In this document: in pieces, positions 33,381-45,068 of the stretch
How the letters are laid out: each line of letters starts with the position of its first letter
Numbering within the stretch: the stretch's first letter is position 1
Assembly (NCBI RefSeq): GCF_000179555.1
Contig: NZ_AECZ01000001.1
Location: 186,001 to 250,000 of the forward strand
Length of the DNA stretch: 64,000 nt
Reading direction: 5' to 3'
Source of the DNA: Solidesulfovibrio fructosivorans JJ]
GTDB taxonomy: Bacteria > Desulfobacterota > Desulfovibrionia > Desulfovibrionales > Desulfovibrionaceae
Notes under the pieces: model-generated
Told to the model about the DNA's origin: nothing
Database searches by the model: none
Seen by the model: only the letters and a program-made list of their open reading frames with translations
Position numbers and translations under genes: made by a program

Positions 33381-35702
33381 ATGCAGCAGACGTTTCATAA
33401 CACCAAAGGCGCTTCCGATGGCTGGACTTGGCGGCTGACCTTCGCCGCCGTCCTGGCTGTCGCCGCCTGCCTGCGCCTGTATCATCTGGAAACGCCGACC
33501 ATGTGGTGGGACGAAATCATCGTCCCGCTCACGGCGCGTTTCCCTGTTTCCTACATTCTTGATTTCTCGCGCCACTGCGAGATGCATCCGCCTTTATATC
33601 ACCTTTTCATCAAGGCGGTGGAGTGGGCGGGTGTCTCCGATTTCGCCTTGCGCCTGCCCTCGGTCCTGTGCGGGCTGGCCGCGATCTACGCCGCCTGGCG
33701 GTATTTCGGCCGGCTCTACGACCGGTCGGTCGGCCTTGTCGCGGCGGCGTTTCTCGCCGGCAGCGCCATGCAGGTCTGGCATGTGCGGCAGGTGCGGCCG
33801 TACGCCATCCTGACCTTGCTGTTCGTCTTTTCCCTTTATTTCTGCCTGCGGCTGATCCGGGAGCGGCAAAACCGCGATCTCTACGCCTTGCTTGGGGTCA
33901 ATGCGGTCCTTTTGTGCCTGCATTACTTCATGTTTCAGATCGTCTTCGCCGAGGGCGTCGTGCTTTTGGCCAACTGGCGGCCGCGCGGGCAGGGGATTTC
34001 CTTGCGGCAGCTTGTTGTTTTCTGTTGTGGGACGGCCATCGTGGCCTTGCCTGTCCTGTTAGTCTTTTTTCTGCCCAGCCAGACCACGTTGTCGATCTTC
34101 GCGGACAAGGCCACCTTTGCCGCCATAGGCCGGCTTATCGTCGCCTACGCCGCCGACGTGTTGTGGAGCCACGACGATACGGCCATGCGGCTGGTCATCG
34201 GCGCGATCGTTGCCGTCGGAGCCTTGGCCATGGTCAGGCGCGCTCCCCGGGAACTGGCCGCCTGTCTCATGCTCGTGGCCATCCCGGCCCTGATTCTTTT
34301 CCTGATGCGCAAGACCGCCTATTTTTCCCCACGCCATTTCCTCTACATGACCGTGGTGGCGGCCCTTTTCGCCGGCCAGGCGACGCGTTTCCTGCCCCGT
34401 CCCGGCCTGTTCGTCCCGCCGGTGGCCTTGCTGCTCGCCATCCTCCCGGCGGCCAACATCTTTTTCGTCCATCCGGGCGCCTACTTCGGCCCCACGAGCT
34501 ACCACCATCCGGTCTTTGTCACGGACTTCAAGCCCATGGCCCGGGAACTCGCCTGGAGGCTCACGCCCGGAGAGGTGATCGCCGCCTCGGACCCGGGCAC
34601 GGTCAATGCCGTGTCCTGGTACCTGGACCGGTTCGTGGCTGACAATCCCTTTCGCGACCAGAAGCTCGACGCGGCAAGCCCCGACTTTACCCTGCGGTTT
34701 TTCGCGCCGTTTCACAATTGGGGACATCTGGGCAAAACAGAGCGGGCCTTCGCCGCCGCCGTCGGCTCCATCAGCCGGACCGAGCAGGTCTTAAACGCCA
34801 AGATCTACGACCTGCCTATTCACCGGGAGCCGGCCCCGTCCATCGCCGCCATGCCGTACCACCTGCGACGGCGCGCCGCTTTTCCGGATTTTTACCGGCA
34901 GGTGACGGCCTTTTCGGACATGACCGTCAATCCCTATTGGGGCGGTGAGGCCATCCCCACCCGCAACAGCCGGCCGGCCGTTCTGGAATACCGGATCGAC
35001 AACGCGTCCGGCGACGCGCCCCAGCAACTCCAGTGGATCATTGAGTATAAAAACGAAGGGAAGGGCAGCACCATGGCCTTTTCGGCCCGGTTCGACGACG
35101 AGCCGCCGGTACCGCTTTTCACCTCCGCTGGCCCGGACGGACGGGGCCTCCGCATGGTGTCGCTCGTGCGCGAGAAGCCCTACAAAGCCCTGACCTTGCG
35201 CCTGGAGACGGTCTGCGCGCCCTATACCGCCCGATATCCCGGCGGCAATCTGGAGACCACCGCCTTTCGGGACTTCGACCTGGAAATCGTGCCGCTCGGA
35301 CATTTCGATTCCCCGGTGCCGTTCGCCGTGCGCGAGAGCGGGGGGCTCGGCAAGATCGAGCACAGCGACGTCAACCTCTGGCGCTGGGGGCTCGGCCCCC
35401 AGAGCGAACTGGCCTTCGATCTGCCCGAAGCCGGCGACTACGCCCTCGATCTCGACTTCGCCAACGTCATTCCCGGCCAGACCGTAACCATCGCCGTCAA
35501 TGGGGCGGTGGTCGAAACTTTCGCCAACCTGCCGGCCGACGCCCGCGTTTCCCGCCGCATCCCCGTGGCCGGACGCCAGGGGCACAACACGATCGTCATC
35601 GCCTACGGCGACTGGAACCACGGTAAGACCACCTTCGCCGCCACGGACGTGCGCCCCATGGCTCTTTTCATCCGCAAACTGCGCTTGCTGCCCGGCTCCT
35701 GA
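33381..35702 (+). CDS. GT-C type membrane glycosyltransferase (family 39-like)
   Basis: A 773-residue protein. The first about 400 residues are hydrophobic with about ten membrane segments and begin RLYHLETPTMWWDEIIVP, the D-E loop of PMT/ArnT-like enzymes that use polyprenyl-phosphate sugars; HCEMHPPLYHLF and SAMQVWHVRQVRPYA also fit. The C-terminal about 330 residues are a soluble, probably periplasmic, beta-rich region. It probably glycosylates a lipid or surface polymer. An earlier in-frame ATG lies at 33372. The next gene also looks like a glycosyltransferase. Confidence 0.75.
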   Translation: MQQTFHNTKGASDGWTWRLTFAAVLAVAACLRLYHLETPTMWWDEIIVPLTARFPVSYILDFSRHCEMHPPLYHLFIKAVEWAGVSDFALRLPSVLCGLAAIYAAWRYFGRLYDRSVGLVAAAFLAGSAMQVWHVRQVRPYAILTLLFVFSLYFCLRLIRERQNRDLYALLGVNAVLLCLHYFMFQIVFAEGVVLLANWRPRGQGISLRQLVVFCCGTAIVALPVLLVFFLPSQTTLSIFADKATFAAIGRLIVAYAADVLWSHDDTAMRLVIGAIVAVGALAMVRRAPRELAACLMLVAIPALILFLMRKTAYFSPRHFLYMTVVAALFAGQATRFLPRPGLFVPPVALLLAILPAANIFFVHPGAYFGPTSYHHPVFVTDFKPMARELAWRLTPGEVIAASDPGTVNAVSWYLDRFVADNPFRDQKLDAASPDFTLRFFAPFHNWGHLGKTERAFAAAVGSISRTEQVLNAKIYDLPIHREPAPSIAAMPYHLRRRAAFPDFYRQVTAFSDMTVNPYWGGEAIPTRNSRPAVLEYRIDNASGDAPQQLQWIIEYKNEGKGSTMAFSARFDDEPPVPLFTSAGPDGRGLRMVSLVREKPYKALTLRLETVCAPYTARYPGGNLETTAFRDFDLEIVPLGHFDSPVPFAVRESGGLGKIEHSDVNLWRWGLGPQSELAFDLPEAGDYALDLDFANVIPGQTVTIAVNGAVVETFANLPADARVSRRIPVAGRQGHNTIVIAYGDWNHGKTTFAATDVRPMALFIRKLRLLPGS

Positions 35703-35796
35703 TTTTGGCTGACGCGTCCGGTTGCCGGTTTGACGGACCCTGGGCTACAAGGACAACAATCGCTTCCGCAACCACCATCCCGCAAGGCCCGCCGCC

Positions 35797-36726
35797 ATGA
35801 ACACCCGCATTGTCGACGTGGCCATAAACGTCTTCGGCAAACCAGCCCAAACCGCGCTGGCCCTCTTGTCGCTGCTCGAGCATTCGGGCCGCTGGATCGA
35901 CAAGATCTACTTCATCGAGGAAAACGCCGCAGTCAACGAAGCCTTCGTTCATGGGGACATCCGGGCCGCGCTTGGCGACCGGCTCGTCTTCTTTCGCCCG
36001 CAATGCATGAACTGGCGCTATGCCGTGGATCCGTCACGCCTGGGCGACACGGGCTACCGCCACAGCCTGCGCTACCAGTACGCCTTCGAACACACGGACA
36101 AGCGCTATCTGCTTTTTATCCACAACGATTGCGAGTTCATCGGCGACGCGGTCGGGCTCTTGCTCGGGCATATGGGCAAAAATATCGGCGTGGGGGAAGT
36201 GGGGCAGTGCTGGTTGTGCCCGGCCAAGCGCCTCGGCCATTGCGGCCCTGGCCGCTACCTGGAATACCGGCCCGACTTTGCCGAACTCCGCGCCCTTTAC
36301 GACGCCCTGCCGGCCGAGGTCTACCGCCGGCTGTATACCCAGGAGCCGACCGAGGAACTCATGCGCCATCCCTGGCCGCTGCCGGAATGCCGGCTCAACG
36401 AATATTGCTGTCTGATCAATATGGAGATGGCCCGGCCGGCCACCTGCCCGCAAGGGCAGGCCCGACCGTTCGGGGCTTATGTCGATGTGGGCAATCCCGA
36501 GACCGGCAATGGCATTCTGGACATCGGCGTGGCCTGGTTCGGAGATATGGTCCGCCTGGGCCATACCTTCGGCCATGTCCCCTTGGCCTCGGTGCTGCGC
36601 CACACCGTCGGCGGGCACCAGGCCCTTTTTGCGCCGGAATTATACGTGGAGCAGGAAGAAAAAGCCCTGGCTATCCTGCAGACCCGCTTTGGCGGCCATA
36701 GAAACGACAACACGGAGACGAAGTAA
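35797..36726 (+). CDS. Putative glycosyltransferase-like protein
   Basis: A 309-residue soluble protein. The N-terminal half has a Rossmann-like look with LLSLLEHSGRWIDKIYFIEENAAVN, and YLLFIHNDCEFIGDAVGLL near residue 105 resembles the metal-binding acidic motif and surrounding strand of GT-A glycosyltransferases. WLCPAKRLGHCGPGRYLEYRP and several Cys follow. No family can be named with certainty. It sits between a membrane glycosyltransferase and a ferredoxin-nitroreductase, 94 bases after the former. Confidence 0.5.
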   Translation: MNTRIVDVAINVFGKPAQTALALLSLLEHSGRWIDKIYFIEENAAVNEAFVHGDIRAALGDRLVFFRPQCMNWRYAVDPSRLGDTGYRHSLRYQYAFEHTDKRYLLFIHNDCEFIGDAVGLLLGHMGKNIGVGEVGQCWLCPAKRLGHCGPGRYLEYRPDFAELRALYDALPAEVYRRLYTQEPTEELMRHPWPLPECRLNEYCCLINMEMARPATCPQGQARPFGAYVDVGNPETGNGILDIGVAWFGDMVRLGHTFGHVPLASVLRHTVGGHQALFAPELYVEQEEKALAILQTRFGGHRNDNTETK

Positions 36727-36727
36727 T

Positions 36728-37549
36728 ATGCTCCTTTTTACCATTGGCGAAGAATGCTCGGGCTGCGGCTTGTGCGTGGCGGCCTGCCCGGCCAGTCTGG
36801 TGCGGCAGAGCGAGGAAGGGCAGCCGCCCCACGCCCTGGCCGGCCGCGAAGAGCACTGCATCCGCTGCGGCCATTGCGTCATTTCCTGCCCGACCGGGGC
36901 CTTTCACCACGCGCTTTTGCCCGAGGAGCGGTTTTCGCCGCTCAAACGCCGGGAACTGCCGGACCTGGCCAGCCTGCGCCGGCTGCTCATGTCCCGCCGC
37001 TCCTGCCGTAACTTCAAGCCCGAGACGCTTTCCCACGAGGAAATCCTGACGCTTCTCGAGGCCGTGCGCCATGCGCCCACAGGGCATAACGCCCGGCAGG
37101 TGGGCTATGTGGTGGTGGACGGCCCGGAGCGCATGGACGTAGCGCGCACGGGCGTGCTCGAGTGGATCACGGCCGAGGTCGCGGCCGATACCCAGCGCGC
37201 GGCCGATCTGCATCTGGCCGGCGCGGCCCGGGCCGTGGCCAAGGGCAAGGACGTGATCTTTCGCGGCGCGCCCCATGTGGTGGTGGTCCACGCGCCCGAC
37301 GCCGGCATCACCCCGGCCCTGGACGCGGCCATCGCCGCCGCCTGGCTGGAAATCGCCGCCGCGGCCGGAGGCTACGGGGCTTGCTGGTGCGGCTACCTGA
37401 TCTTTGGCCTGCACGCGCATCCGCCCCTCGGCGCGCTCCTCGGCATCCCGGAAGGGCACAAGGGCTACGCGGCCCTGCTCCTCGGCCAGGCCGCCATCCG
37501 GCCGCTTGCCGTCCCCCCCCGTGACATGCCGCCTGTGACGTTTTTTTGA
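36728..37549 (+). CDS. Ferredoxin-nitroreductase fusion
   Basis: A 273-residue protein starting at ATG 36728, one base after the preceding stop. Two 4Fe-4S clusters are encoded at the N-terminus (CSGCGLCVAACPASLV and CIRCGHCVISCPTGAF). A nitroreductase domain follows from about residue 80: RRSCRNFKPETLSHEEILTLLEAVRHAPTGHNARQ, and GYGACWCGYL near 215. Such proteins carry FMN and reduce nitro compounds or quinones with electrons from ferredoxin; typical of anaerobes. Ends in a Pro-rich tail just before a palindromic repeat. Confidence 0.88.
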   Translation: MLLFTIGEECSGCGLCVAACPASLVRQSEEGQPPHALAGREEHCIRCGHCVISCPTGAFHHALLPEERFSPLKRRELPDLASLRRLLMSRRSCRNFKPETLSHEEILTLLEAVRHAPTGHNARQVGYVVVDGPERMDVARTGVLEWITAEVAADTQRAADLHLAGAARAVAKGKDVIFRGAPHVVVVHAPDAGITPALDAAIAAAWLEIAAAAGGYGACWCGYLIFGLHAHPPLGALLGIPEGHKGYAALLLGQAAIRPLAVPPRDMPPVTFF

Positions 37550-37559
37550 GGGTGAGGGT

Positions 37560-37715
37560 GCCTCCGGCGGCCAGGGGGAAACTTTTTTCAAAAAGTTTCC
37601 CCCTGGACCCCCTTCAAAAACTTTCAACGGGGATCATTCGATCACCGTGACCAATTTTTTTGCGAAAATAGCCCGTGAGGAGTTTTTGGGGAGGGAGGGG
37701 GTCTGGGGGAGGGGA
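37560..37715. repeat. Dispersed palindromic element, copy 2 (long form)
   Basis: Starts 11 bases after the nitroreductase stop: CCTCCGGCGGCCAGGGGG, inverted repeat GGGGGAAACTTTTT / AAAAAGTTTCCCCC, CCCCCTTCAAAAACTTTCAA. It continues with GGGGATCATTCGATCACCGTGA (split here as GGGGATCATT and CGATCACCGTGACC) and TTTTTGGGGAGGG. The same 150-odd bases, with differences, recur inverted at 55375-55532. Confidence 0.75.
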
Positions 37716-37748
37716 CCCTTTTTTGCAAAAAAGGGTCCCCTCCCCCAG
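37703..37748. terminator. 46-base perfect palindrome after tgt
   Basis: Arms of 23 bases (37703-37725 and 37726-37748) pair perfectly without a loop: the left arm runs from CTGGGGGAGGGG to ACCCTTTTTTG. It lies 4 bases downstream of the tgt stop on the minus strand and has an internal T6/A6 centre. Presumed strong terminator. Confidence 0.7.
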
Positions 37749-37752
37749 CGCC

Positions 37753-38877
37753 TTACGCATCCGTCTCCGGATACGCCGCTTCCATGGCGGTGCGGAAGGC
37801 CTCGAAGCGGCCTTCGCGGATGGCTTGGCGGGCCTGGGCCATGAACCGGGAGAAGAAGGTCAGGTTGTGCAGGGTGTTGAGCCGGTAGGAGAGAAGTTCC
37901 CGGGCGACGTAGAGATGGCGCAGGTAGGCCTTGGAGAAGGTGCGGCAGGCGTAGCAGGGGCAGTCGGCTTCCAGGGGGCTGTCGTCCTCGCGGTATTCGG
38001 CCCGCTTGATGTTGACCTTGCCCTGGAAGGTGAAAAGGGTTCCGTTCCGGGCGTTTCGCGTGGGCAGCACACAGTCGAACATATCGATGCCGGCGGCCAT
38101 GCCGGCCAGCAGATCGCGCGGCGCGCCGACGCCCATGAGGTAGCGGGGCTTGTCGGCCGGGAGCAGGGGAGTCGCATCGTAGAGGATGTCGTACATCTCC
38201 GCGCGGCTTTCCCCCACGGACAGGCCGCCCAGGGCGTAGCCCTCGAAGGCCAGGTCGATAAGCTGTCGGGCGCTTTCGGCGCGCAGGTCTTTGAAGAACC
38301 CGCCCTGGACGATGCCGAAAAGGAGCTGGCCCCGGTCCAGGGGCGCGTGGGCCGCGCGGCAGCGCGTCGCCCAGCGGGTGGTGAGCCCCAGGGATTTTTC
38401 GGTGTAGGCCCGGTCCGCGCCGTAGGGCACGCATTCGTCCAGGACCATCATGATGTCCGAGCCGAGGTTGCGCTCGATGGAAATGACCTTTTCCGGGGAA
38501 AAGAGGTGCTTGGAGCCGTCGATGTGGGAGGAGAAGGTCACGCCTTCCTCGGTGATGCGGCGAAGCCCGGACAGGCTGAACACCTGAAACCCGCCGGAAT
38601 CGGTTAAAATGGGCCCATCCCAGGCCATGAACCGGTGCAGGCCGCCCATCTTGGCCACGAGCTCGTCGCCCGGGCGCAGGTAAAGGTGGTAGGTATTGCC
38701 AAGGATGATCCGCGCCCCGATGGTGCGGAGATCGTCCGGGCAAAGGCTTTTGACCGTCCCCTGGGTGCCGACGGGCATGAAGACGGGAGTTTCGATTTCG
38801 CCGTGGGCGGTGGTCAGCCGGCCGGTGCGGGCACTGCCGTCGCCGGGGCCGAGCGTAAAAGTTCCTGGCAGGTTCAT
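37753..38877 (-). CDS. tgt: tRNA-guanine transglycosylase (queuine synthesis)
   Basis: A 374-residue enzyme that exchanges guanine 34 for preQ1 in tRNAs with GUN anticodons. Visible motifs are [41 protein letters not shown] with the catalytic Asp region, [11 protein letters not shown], and the zinc site [20 protein letters not shown] 38877 is chosen over 38934 since the family starts MNLPGTFTL here. It is divergent from ade, 57 bases apart. Confidence 0.96.
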   Translation of the reverse strand: MNLPGTFTLGPGDGSARTGRLTTAHGEIETPVFMPVGTQGTVKSLCPDDLRTIGARIILGNTYHLYLRPGDELVAKMGGLHRFMAWDGPILTDSGGFQVFSLSGLRRITEEGVTFSSHIDGSKHLFSPEKVISIERNLGSDIMMVLDECVPYGADRAYTEKSLGLTTRWATRCRAAHAPLDRGQLLFGIVQGGFFKDLRAESARQLIDLAFEGYALGGLSVGESRAEMYDILYDATPLLPADKPRYLMGVGAPRDLLAGMAAGIDMFDCVLPTRNARNGTLFTFQGKVNIKRAEYREDDSPLEADCPCYACRTFSKAYLRHLYVARELLSYRLNTLHNLTFFSRFMAQARQAIREGRFEAFRTAMEAAYPETDA

Positions 38878-38934
38878 GTGCCATGATATAAGGGATTTCC
38901 CGACACCCATCAAGACGACGAGAGGAGCCACCAT

Positions 38935-40671
38935 ATGCTCGAGCCCGAGAAACTGGACACCTGGAGACGACGGTTGGCCGTGGCGCGCGGCGACGCGCCG
39001 GCGGACCTGCTTATAAAGGGCGCGCGCCTAGTCAACGTGCTTTCCGGGGAGATCCACGAGGCGGACGTGGCCGTGGCCGACGGCGTGGTGGTGGGCTTTT
39101 CCGGCCGGGAAGCGGCGCGGGTCGTCGATGCCGACGGCCGCTATCTTTGTCCGGGGCTCATCGACGGCCACATTCACATCGAATCGACGCTTCTATCTCC
39201 ACCGGTCTTCGCCCGGGCCGTGGCCCCGCACGGCACCTGCGCCGTCATGTGCGATCCTCACGAGATCGCCAACGTCCTGGGACTCGCCGGCATCGAGTAC
39301 ATGCTGGCTTGCAGCCGCGACCTGCCCGTGACCTGCTATTTCATGATGCCGTCGTGCGTGCCGGCAACGGATATGGCCACGTCCGGGGCCAGGATCGGCG
39401 CGACGGACGTGGCGGCCATGCTGGCCCGGTATCCGGACCGCATCCTGGGGCTGGCCGAGGTCATGAACTATCCGGGCGTGGTGGCCGGCGACGCCGACAT
39501 GCTGCGCAAGATACGGGCCGCGCGGGGTAGGGTCGTCGACGGCCACGCCCCGGGGCTCACCGGTCCGGCGCTCGACGCCTACGTCACGGCTGGGCCGGGC
39601 TCGGACCACGAATGCACGCATCTGGAGGAAGCCCGCGAAAAGCTGCGCAGGGGCATGCACATCATGATCCGGCAGGGGAGCACCGAGCAGAATCTCGAGG
39701 AGCTGATCCCGCTGGTCACGGCCGAAAACGCCGGCCGGTTCTCCCTGGTCAGCGACGACCGCGATCCGGTGGATTTGAGCCGCAAAGGGCACCTCAACGC
39801 CCTGGTCGCCCAGGCCATCGCCTGCGGCGTGCCGCCGGTCGCGGCCGTGGCCATGGCCTCGATCAACCCGGCCCGCTATTTCAACCTGCGCCGCAGGGGG
39901 GCCGTGGCCCCGGGATACAGGGCGGACTTCGTCCTTGTAAACGATATGGAATCCTTTGATATCACGGATGTTTTCTTGAAAGGGCGGCATATCGCCGACC
40001 TGGAATTTTCCGATTATTCGTGCCTGACGCCGCCGCGCGCCATGCATGTGGCCGGGGACGTGACCGAGGCCCGGCTGGCCATTCCGGCCCGGAAGGGCGC
40101 CCGGATAAAGGCCATCGGGCTTATTCCCGGGCAGATCGTCACCGAATGCCGCGTCATGGACGCGCTCGTCGAAGATGGGCTGGCCGTGGCCGATCCGTCG
40201 CGCGATCTGGCCAAGCTGGCGGTCATCGAGCGCCACAAGGCCACGGGCAACATCGGCCTGGGCTTTGTGGCCGGGCTCAAGCTGCAACACGGGGCCATCG
40301 CCGGCACCGTGGCCCACGACGCGCACAACCTGATTGTGGCCGGCACCAATGACGCGGACATGATACTGGCCGCCCAGGCGCTCATGGTCTCGGGCGGTGG
40401 CTTCGCCGTGGCCGGGGGCGGCAAGATTCTGGCCCAGGTGCGGTTGCCCGTGGCCGGGCTTATGAGCGACGCGCCGCTTGAGGTGGTCATGGAGGGCCTT
40501 GTCGCCTTGCGGGCGGCCTACAGACAGATAGCACGGCCCAAGCCCGAGGCCTTGGACCATCCGTTCATGGCCATGTCGTTCGTGTCCCTGGAAGTCATTG
40601 GGGCGTTGCGGCTTACGGACCAGGGGCTGTTCGACGTGACGTCGTTTTCTCGAACGCCGCTTTTCGTCTGA
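38935..40671 (+). CDS. ade: Adenine deaminase
   Basis: A 578-residue amidohydrolase converting adenine to hypoxanthine. [22 protein letters not shown] holds the metal-binding His pair, [11 protein letters not shown] follows, and the C-terminal domain has [28 protein letters not shown] and [13 protein letters not shown], typical of Ade. It is monocistronic, with a terminator near 40828-40865. A vestigial 70-base copy of its codons lies downstream at 41015-41084. Confidence 0.95.
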   Translation: MLEPEKLDTWRRRLAVARGDAPADLLIKGARLVNVLSGEIHEADVAVADGVVVGFSGREAARVVDADGRYLCPGLIDGHIHIESTLLSPPVFARAVAPHGTCAVMCDPHEIANVLGLAGIEYMLACSRDLPVTCYFMMPSCVPATDMATSGARIGATDVAAMLARYPDRILGLAEVMNYPGVVAGDADMLRKIRAARGRVVDGHAPGLTGPALDAYVTAGPGSDHECTHLEEAREKLRRGMHIMIRQGSTEQNLEELIPLVTAENAGRFSLVSDDRDPVDLSRKGHLNALVAQAIACGVPPVAAVAMASINPARYFNLRRRGAVAPGYRADFVLVNDMESFDITDVFLKGRHIADLEFSDYSCLTPPRAMHVAGDVTEARLAIPARKGARIKAIGLIPGQIVTECRVMDALVEDGLAVADPSRDLAKLAVIERHKATGNIGLGFVAGLKLQHGAIAGTVAHDAHNLIVAGTNDADMILAAQALMVSGGGFAVAGGGKILAQVRLPVAGLMSDAPLEVVMEGLVALRAAYRQIARPKPEALDHPFMAMSFVSLEVIGALRLTDQGLFDVTSFSRTPLFV

Positions 40672-41014
40672 AGGACATCGGTCCAAATGGGGAAACCGCG
40701 CCAGCACGTGCTGAGCCCGCACGTGCTGATGACAAGCAGGCCATGTTGTTGATGACGTTTCGTATGACAGGACCGAGTGGGAAGCGGATACGAAACGCTG
40801 GCGGAGCCATCCGAAGGCGATCTCTGGAGGGCTCTTGGTCGGAGGGGAGCCCTTTCCGTCTTTTTATATTTGTCTCATAATGTAAATTATGTTAACTTTG
40901 GTATGGACAGGAGGGGGATTTCGGGCAAAAACTGCCGCATTCGCTCGTTTCTCCCCCCGTGCATTGTCCTTGGCCAAACGGCCATGTCCCAACCAGACGT
41001 TTAAACGGAAACAT
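40672..41014. other. Intergenic region after ade
   Basis: No gene supported. CACGTGCTGA occurs twice near 40705-40730 around an AGCCCG spacer. The ade terminator lies inside this stretch. Confidence 0.4.
40828..40865 (+). terminator. Terminator of ade
   Basis: Stem AGGGCTC (40828-40834) / GAGCCCT (40847-40853), then TTCCGTCTTTTT. Located about 160 bases after the ade stop. Confidence 0.55.
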
Positions 41015-41084
41015 GGGCCATCGCCGGCACCGTGGCCCACGACGCGCACAACCTGATCGTGGCCGGCACCAACGACGCGAACAT
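41015..41084 (+). pseudogene. Fragment of a second ade copy
   Basis: About 70 bases are nearly identical to ade positions 40292-40361, with a few changes, and would encode [20 protein letters not shown]. No flanking ade sequence is present. It looks like the relic of a partial duplication next to the structured repeat at 41121-41225. Confidence 0.75.
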
Positions 41085-41120
41085 GTGCTCAAGCCCCACA
41101 AGCGCTTCCAAGGATGCTGC

Positions 41121-41225
41121 GCTTTGGCCAAGGCCGCCTGTCGGGATGCGTCGGACGCGAAGGCGTATTCTTCAAATATGCGCCGCACGCGGCTGTCGCA
41201 TCCCGACAGGCGGCCAGCCCAAAGC
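41121..41225. repeat. Structured dispersed element, copy A
   Basis: A perfect 19-bp stem (41132-41150 with 41197-41215; left arm starts GGCCGCCTGTCGGG) is extended by GCTTTGG / CCAAAGC outside. The loop holds GACGCGAAGGCGTATTC and TTCAA-A-TATGCGCCGCACG, itself able to form an inner hairpin GGCGTAT / ATGCGCC. The loop is conserved at 51961-52000 while the stem sequence is different. Confidence 0.7.
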
Positions 41226-41353
41226 TGCCTTTTCGTCCAATCGACCAGCTGATCATCATTGTGGGCTTGCCTGGGACCGAACAAACCTCGTCCACAAGCC
41301 AAGAGCCCTTCGCACCCCACCCATCCATCTCCAAACAACCTTGCCCAATAAAA

Positions 41354-41379
41354 AAAAGCCCGGAGATGTCCGGGCTTTT
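41354..41379. terminator. Bidirectional terminator downstream of typA
   Basis: AAAAGCCCGGA / TCCGGGCTTTT stem with loop GATG; T-runs are present on both strands. It is 38 bases past the typA stop. Confidence 0.85.
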
Positions 41380-41417
41380 CTAATAATATCAATGATTTTC
41401 TGTATGTTTTAAGCGGA

Positions 41418-43259
<1,842 letters not shown>

Positions 43260-43337
43260 GCGGGGGTCCTTGGAAAAAACGTTCCGACGCGCGGAGTGCC
43301 GCGCGCCGGGCTAGGGGGCATACCGTAATGCCCGCGG

Positions 43338-45068
43338 TTAGGCAATCGGCAGGGCGAAGGTGAATGTGCTGCCCGATCCGAAACGTGATACGTACGAAAT
43401 GCGACCGCCGTGTGACTCGACGATGTGTTTGCAGATGGCCAGCCCCAGTCCCGTGCCCTTGGGCTTGTTGGTCAGTGTTGCGCCGATCTGGTTGAATTTT
43501 TCGAAAACCTTATGCTGCTCGGCTTCCGGAATGCCGATGCCGGTATCGGCCACGTCGATGACGACATAGCCGTCCGCGGTCCTGGCCCGGCAGGTGACGG
43601 AGCCCTGCTCGGTGAATTTGAGGGCATTGGAGACCAGGTTGACCAGCACCTGGATCAGCCGGTCGCGGTCGCCGATGACCTCGGGCAGACGGCCCTGGAT
43701 GCTCGTCTTCAGGGCGACCCTGGGGGTGGCGGCCAGCAATCCTTCCGATGCGCTCATGACATGGCGCACCACCTCGGCCGGGTCCACCCGCTCGTGTTTG
43801 AAGGCCATCTTGCCGGCCTCGAGCTTGGCCAGGTCCAGGACGTCGTTGATGAGGTGCTTGAGACGCTCGCCCTCGGAGACGATGATCCCGAGGTTCTCCA
43901 TGATCTGTTCGGCTTGCCGGCGCTGCCTGGGATCGTCGCCGAGGAGGCGATTAAACAGCTGGTCCAGGCGCTTTTCGATAATGACGGCAAACCCCATGAC
44001 CGAGGTCAGGGGGGTGCGTATCTCGTGGGAGACCATGGACAGGAATTCGGATTTGGCCCGGTTGGCGGCGTCGGCCGCCTCCTCGGCCCGTTTGCGGATG
44101 GTCACTTCGTGGGTGAGGCGCTCGTTGGCGCGGGTCAGTTCCGCCGTGCGTTCGGCCACGCGGCGTTCGAGCTCGTCGTGGTAGCGCAGAAGCGTCTGCT
44201 CCGCCTGCTTGCGAATGGTCACGTCCTGGAGCGACCCGTCGAAGCGTTCCGCCTCCCCGGCGGCGTCCCGGATGCGCCGGGCGTTGATGAGGCCCCAGAT
44301 CAGGTCGCCGGATTTGGTGACAAGCTGGACTTCCAGGTTCTTGACCTGGTCGTAGCGTTCCAGCTCGGCCCGGATGCGCTGACGGTCGTCCTCGCGGGCC
44401 ACGGTCTGGTCGATGATGCTTTTGACGCGCCGCATCATCTCGCGCGGCGAAGCATAGCCCAAAATGGTGGCCACGGCCGGGTTGGCGCTGATGAGCCGTC
44501 CGTCCAGGGAACTTTGGAAAATACCCTCGGCCGCGTTTTCGACGATGCCCCGGTATTTTTCCTCGGCCCGGCGCAAGGCCAGTTCGCTTTTTTTGCGCTC
44601 CGAGACGTCCCGGGCCACGATGACGGCAATGGGCCCGTCCTCGCCCTTGGCCATGCGGAACGTCATTTCCACGGCCGGGGTCGTTCCCTTGCCTCCTGGC
44701 CTCGTGAGGACCGTTTCCAGGCGTCCGGCGGCGAAATCCCCGGAAAAAAGTCCATGGAGATGCTCCACGGCTTCCATGGGGAGCAGTGCGGCGAAAGGAA
44801 GCCCGAGGAGCGCCTCCCGCTCCTGGCGCAGCATGACTCCGGCCGCGCCGGCGGTGTCGGCGATGCGGCCCGTGCGGCCGTCGACCAGGAAAATGGCCTC
44901 GCCGGTCTGTTCGAGAAGCGAACGGAAGCGCTCCAACTCCTCGAGACGGCGCTTGAGCTCCGGGTAGTAGCTTTTGCTGACCGAGTGTTCGCCGAAGCCG
45001 AGCAGTCTGTCCCGACGGCCGGCGTCGCTGTCTGCGGCGTCAGCCGTTTGTCTGCCTGGCGTCTTCAT
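43338..45068 (-). CDS. PAS-domain sensor histidine kinase
   Basis: A 576-residue kinase without obvious membrane segments, so probably cytoplasmic. Two PAS domains (about 48-165 and 168-290, the second with a PAC motif ending DVTIRKQAEQ) precede a coiled coil and a HisKA domain with the phospho-acceptor FLSMVSHEIRTPLTSVMGFA. The ATPase domain has an N box (LVNLVSNALKFT), G1 DTGIGIP and G2 GTGLGLAICKHIVE. There is no receiver domain and no response regulator nearby. Its start lies inside the 3' end of the alcohol dehydrogenase gene (29 bases overlap). Confidence 0.9.
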   Translation of the reverse strand: MKTPGRQTADAADSDAGRRDRLLGFGEHSVSKSYYPELKRRLEELERFRSLLEQTGEAIFLVDGRTGRIADTAGAAGVMLRQEREALLGLPFAALLPMEAVEHLHGLFSGDFAAGRLETVLTRPGGKGTTPAVEMTFRMAKGEDGPIAVIVARDVSERKKSELALRRAEEKYRGIVENAAEGIFQSSLDGRLISANPAVATILGYASPREMMRRVKSIIDQTVAREDDRQRIRAELERYDQVKNLEVQLVTKSGDLIWGLINARRIRDAAGEAERFDGSLQDVTIRKQAEQTLLRYHDELERRVAERTAELTRANERLTHEVTIRKRAEEAADAANRAKSEFLSMVSHEIRTPLTSVMGFAVIIEKRLDQLFNRLLGDDPRQRRQAEQIMENLGIIVSEGERLKHLINDVLDLAKLEAGKMAFKHERVDPAEVVRHVMSASEGLLAATPRVALKTSIQGRLPEVIGDRDRLIQVLVNLVSNALKFTEQGSVTCRARTADGYVVIDVADTGIGIPEAEQHKVFEKFNQIGATLTNKPKGTGLGLAICKHIVESHGGRISYVSRFGSGSTFTFALPIA

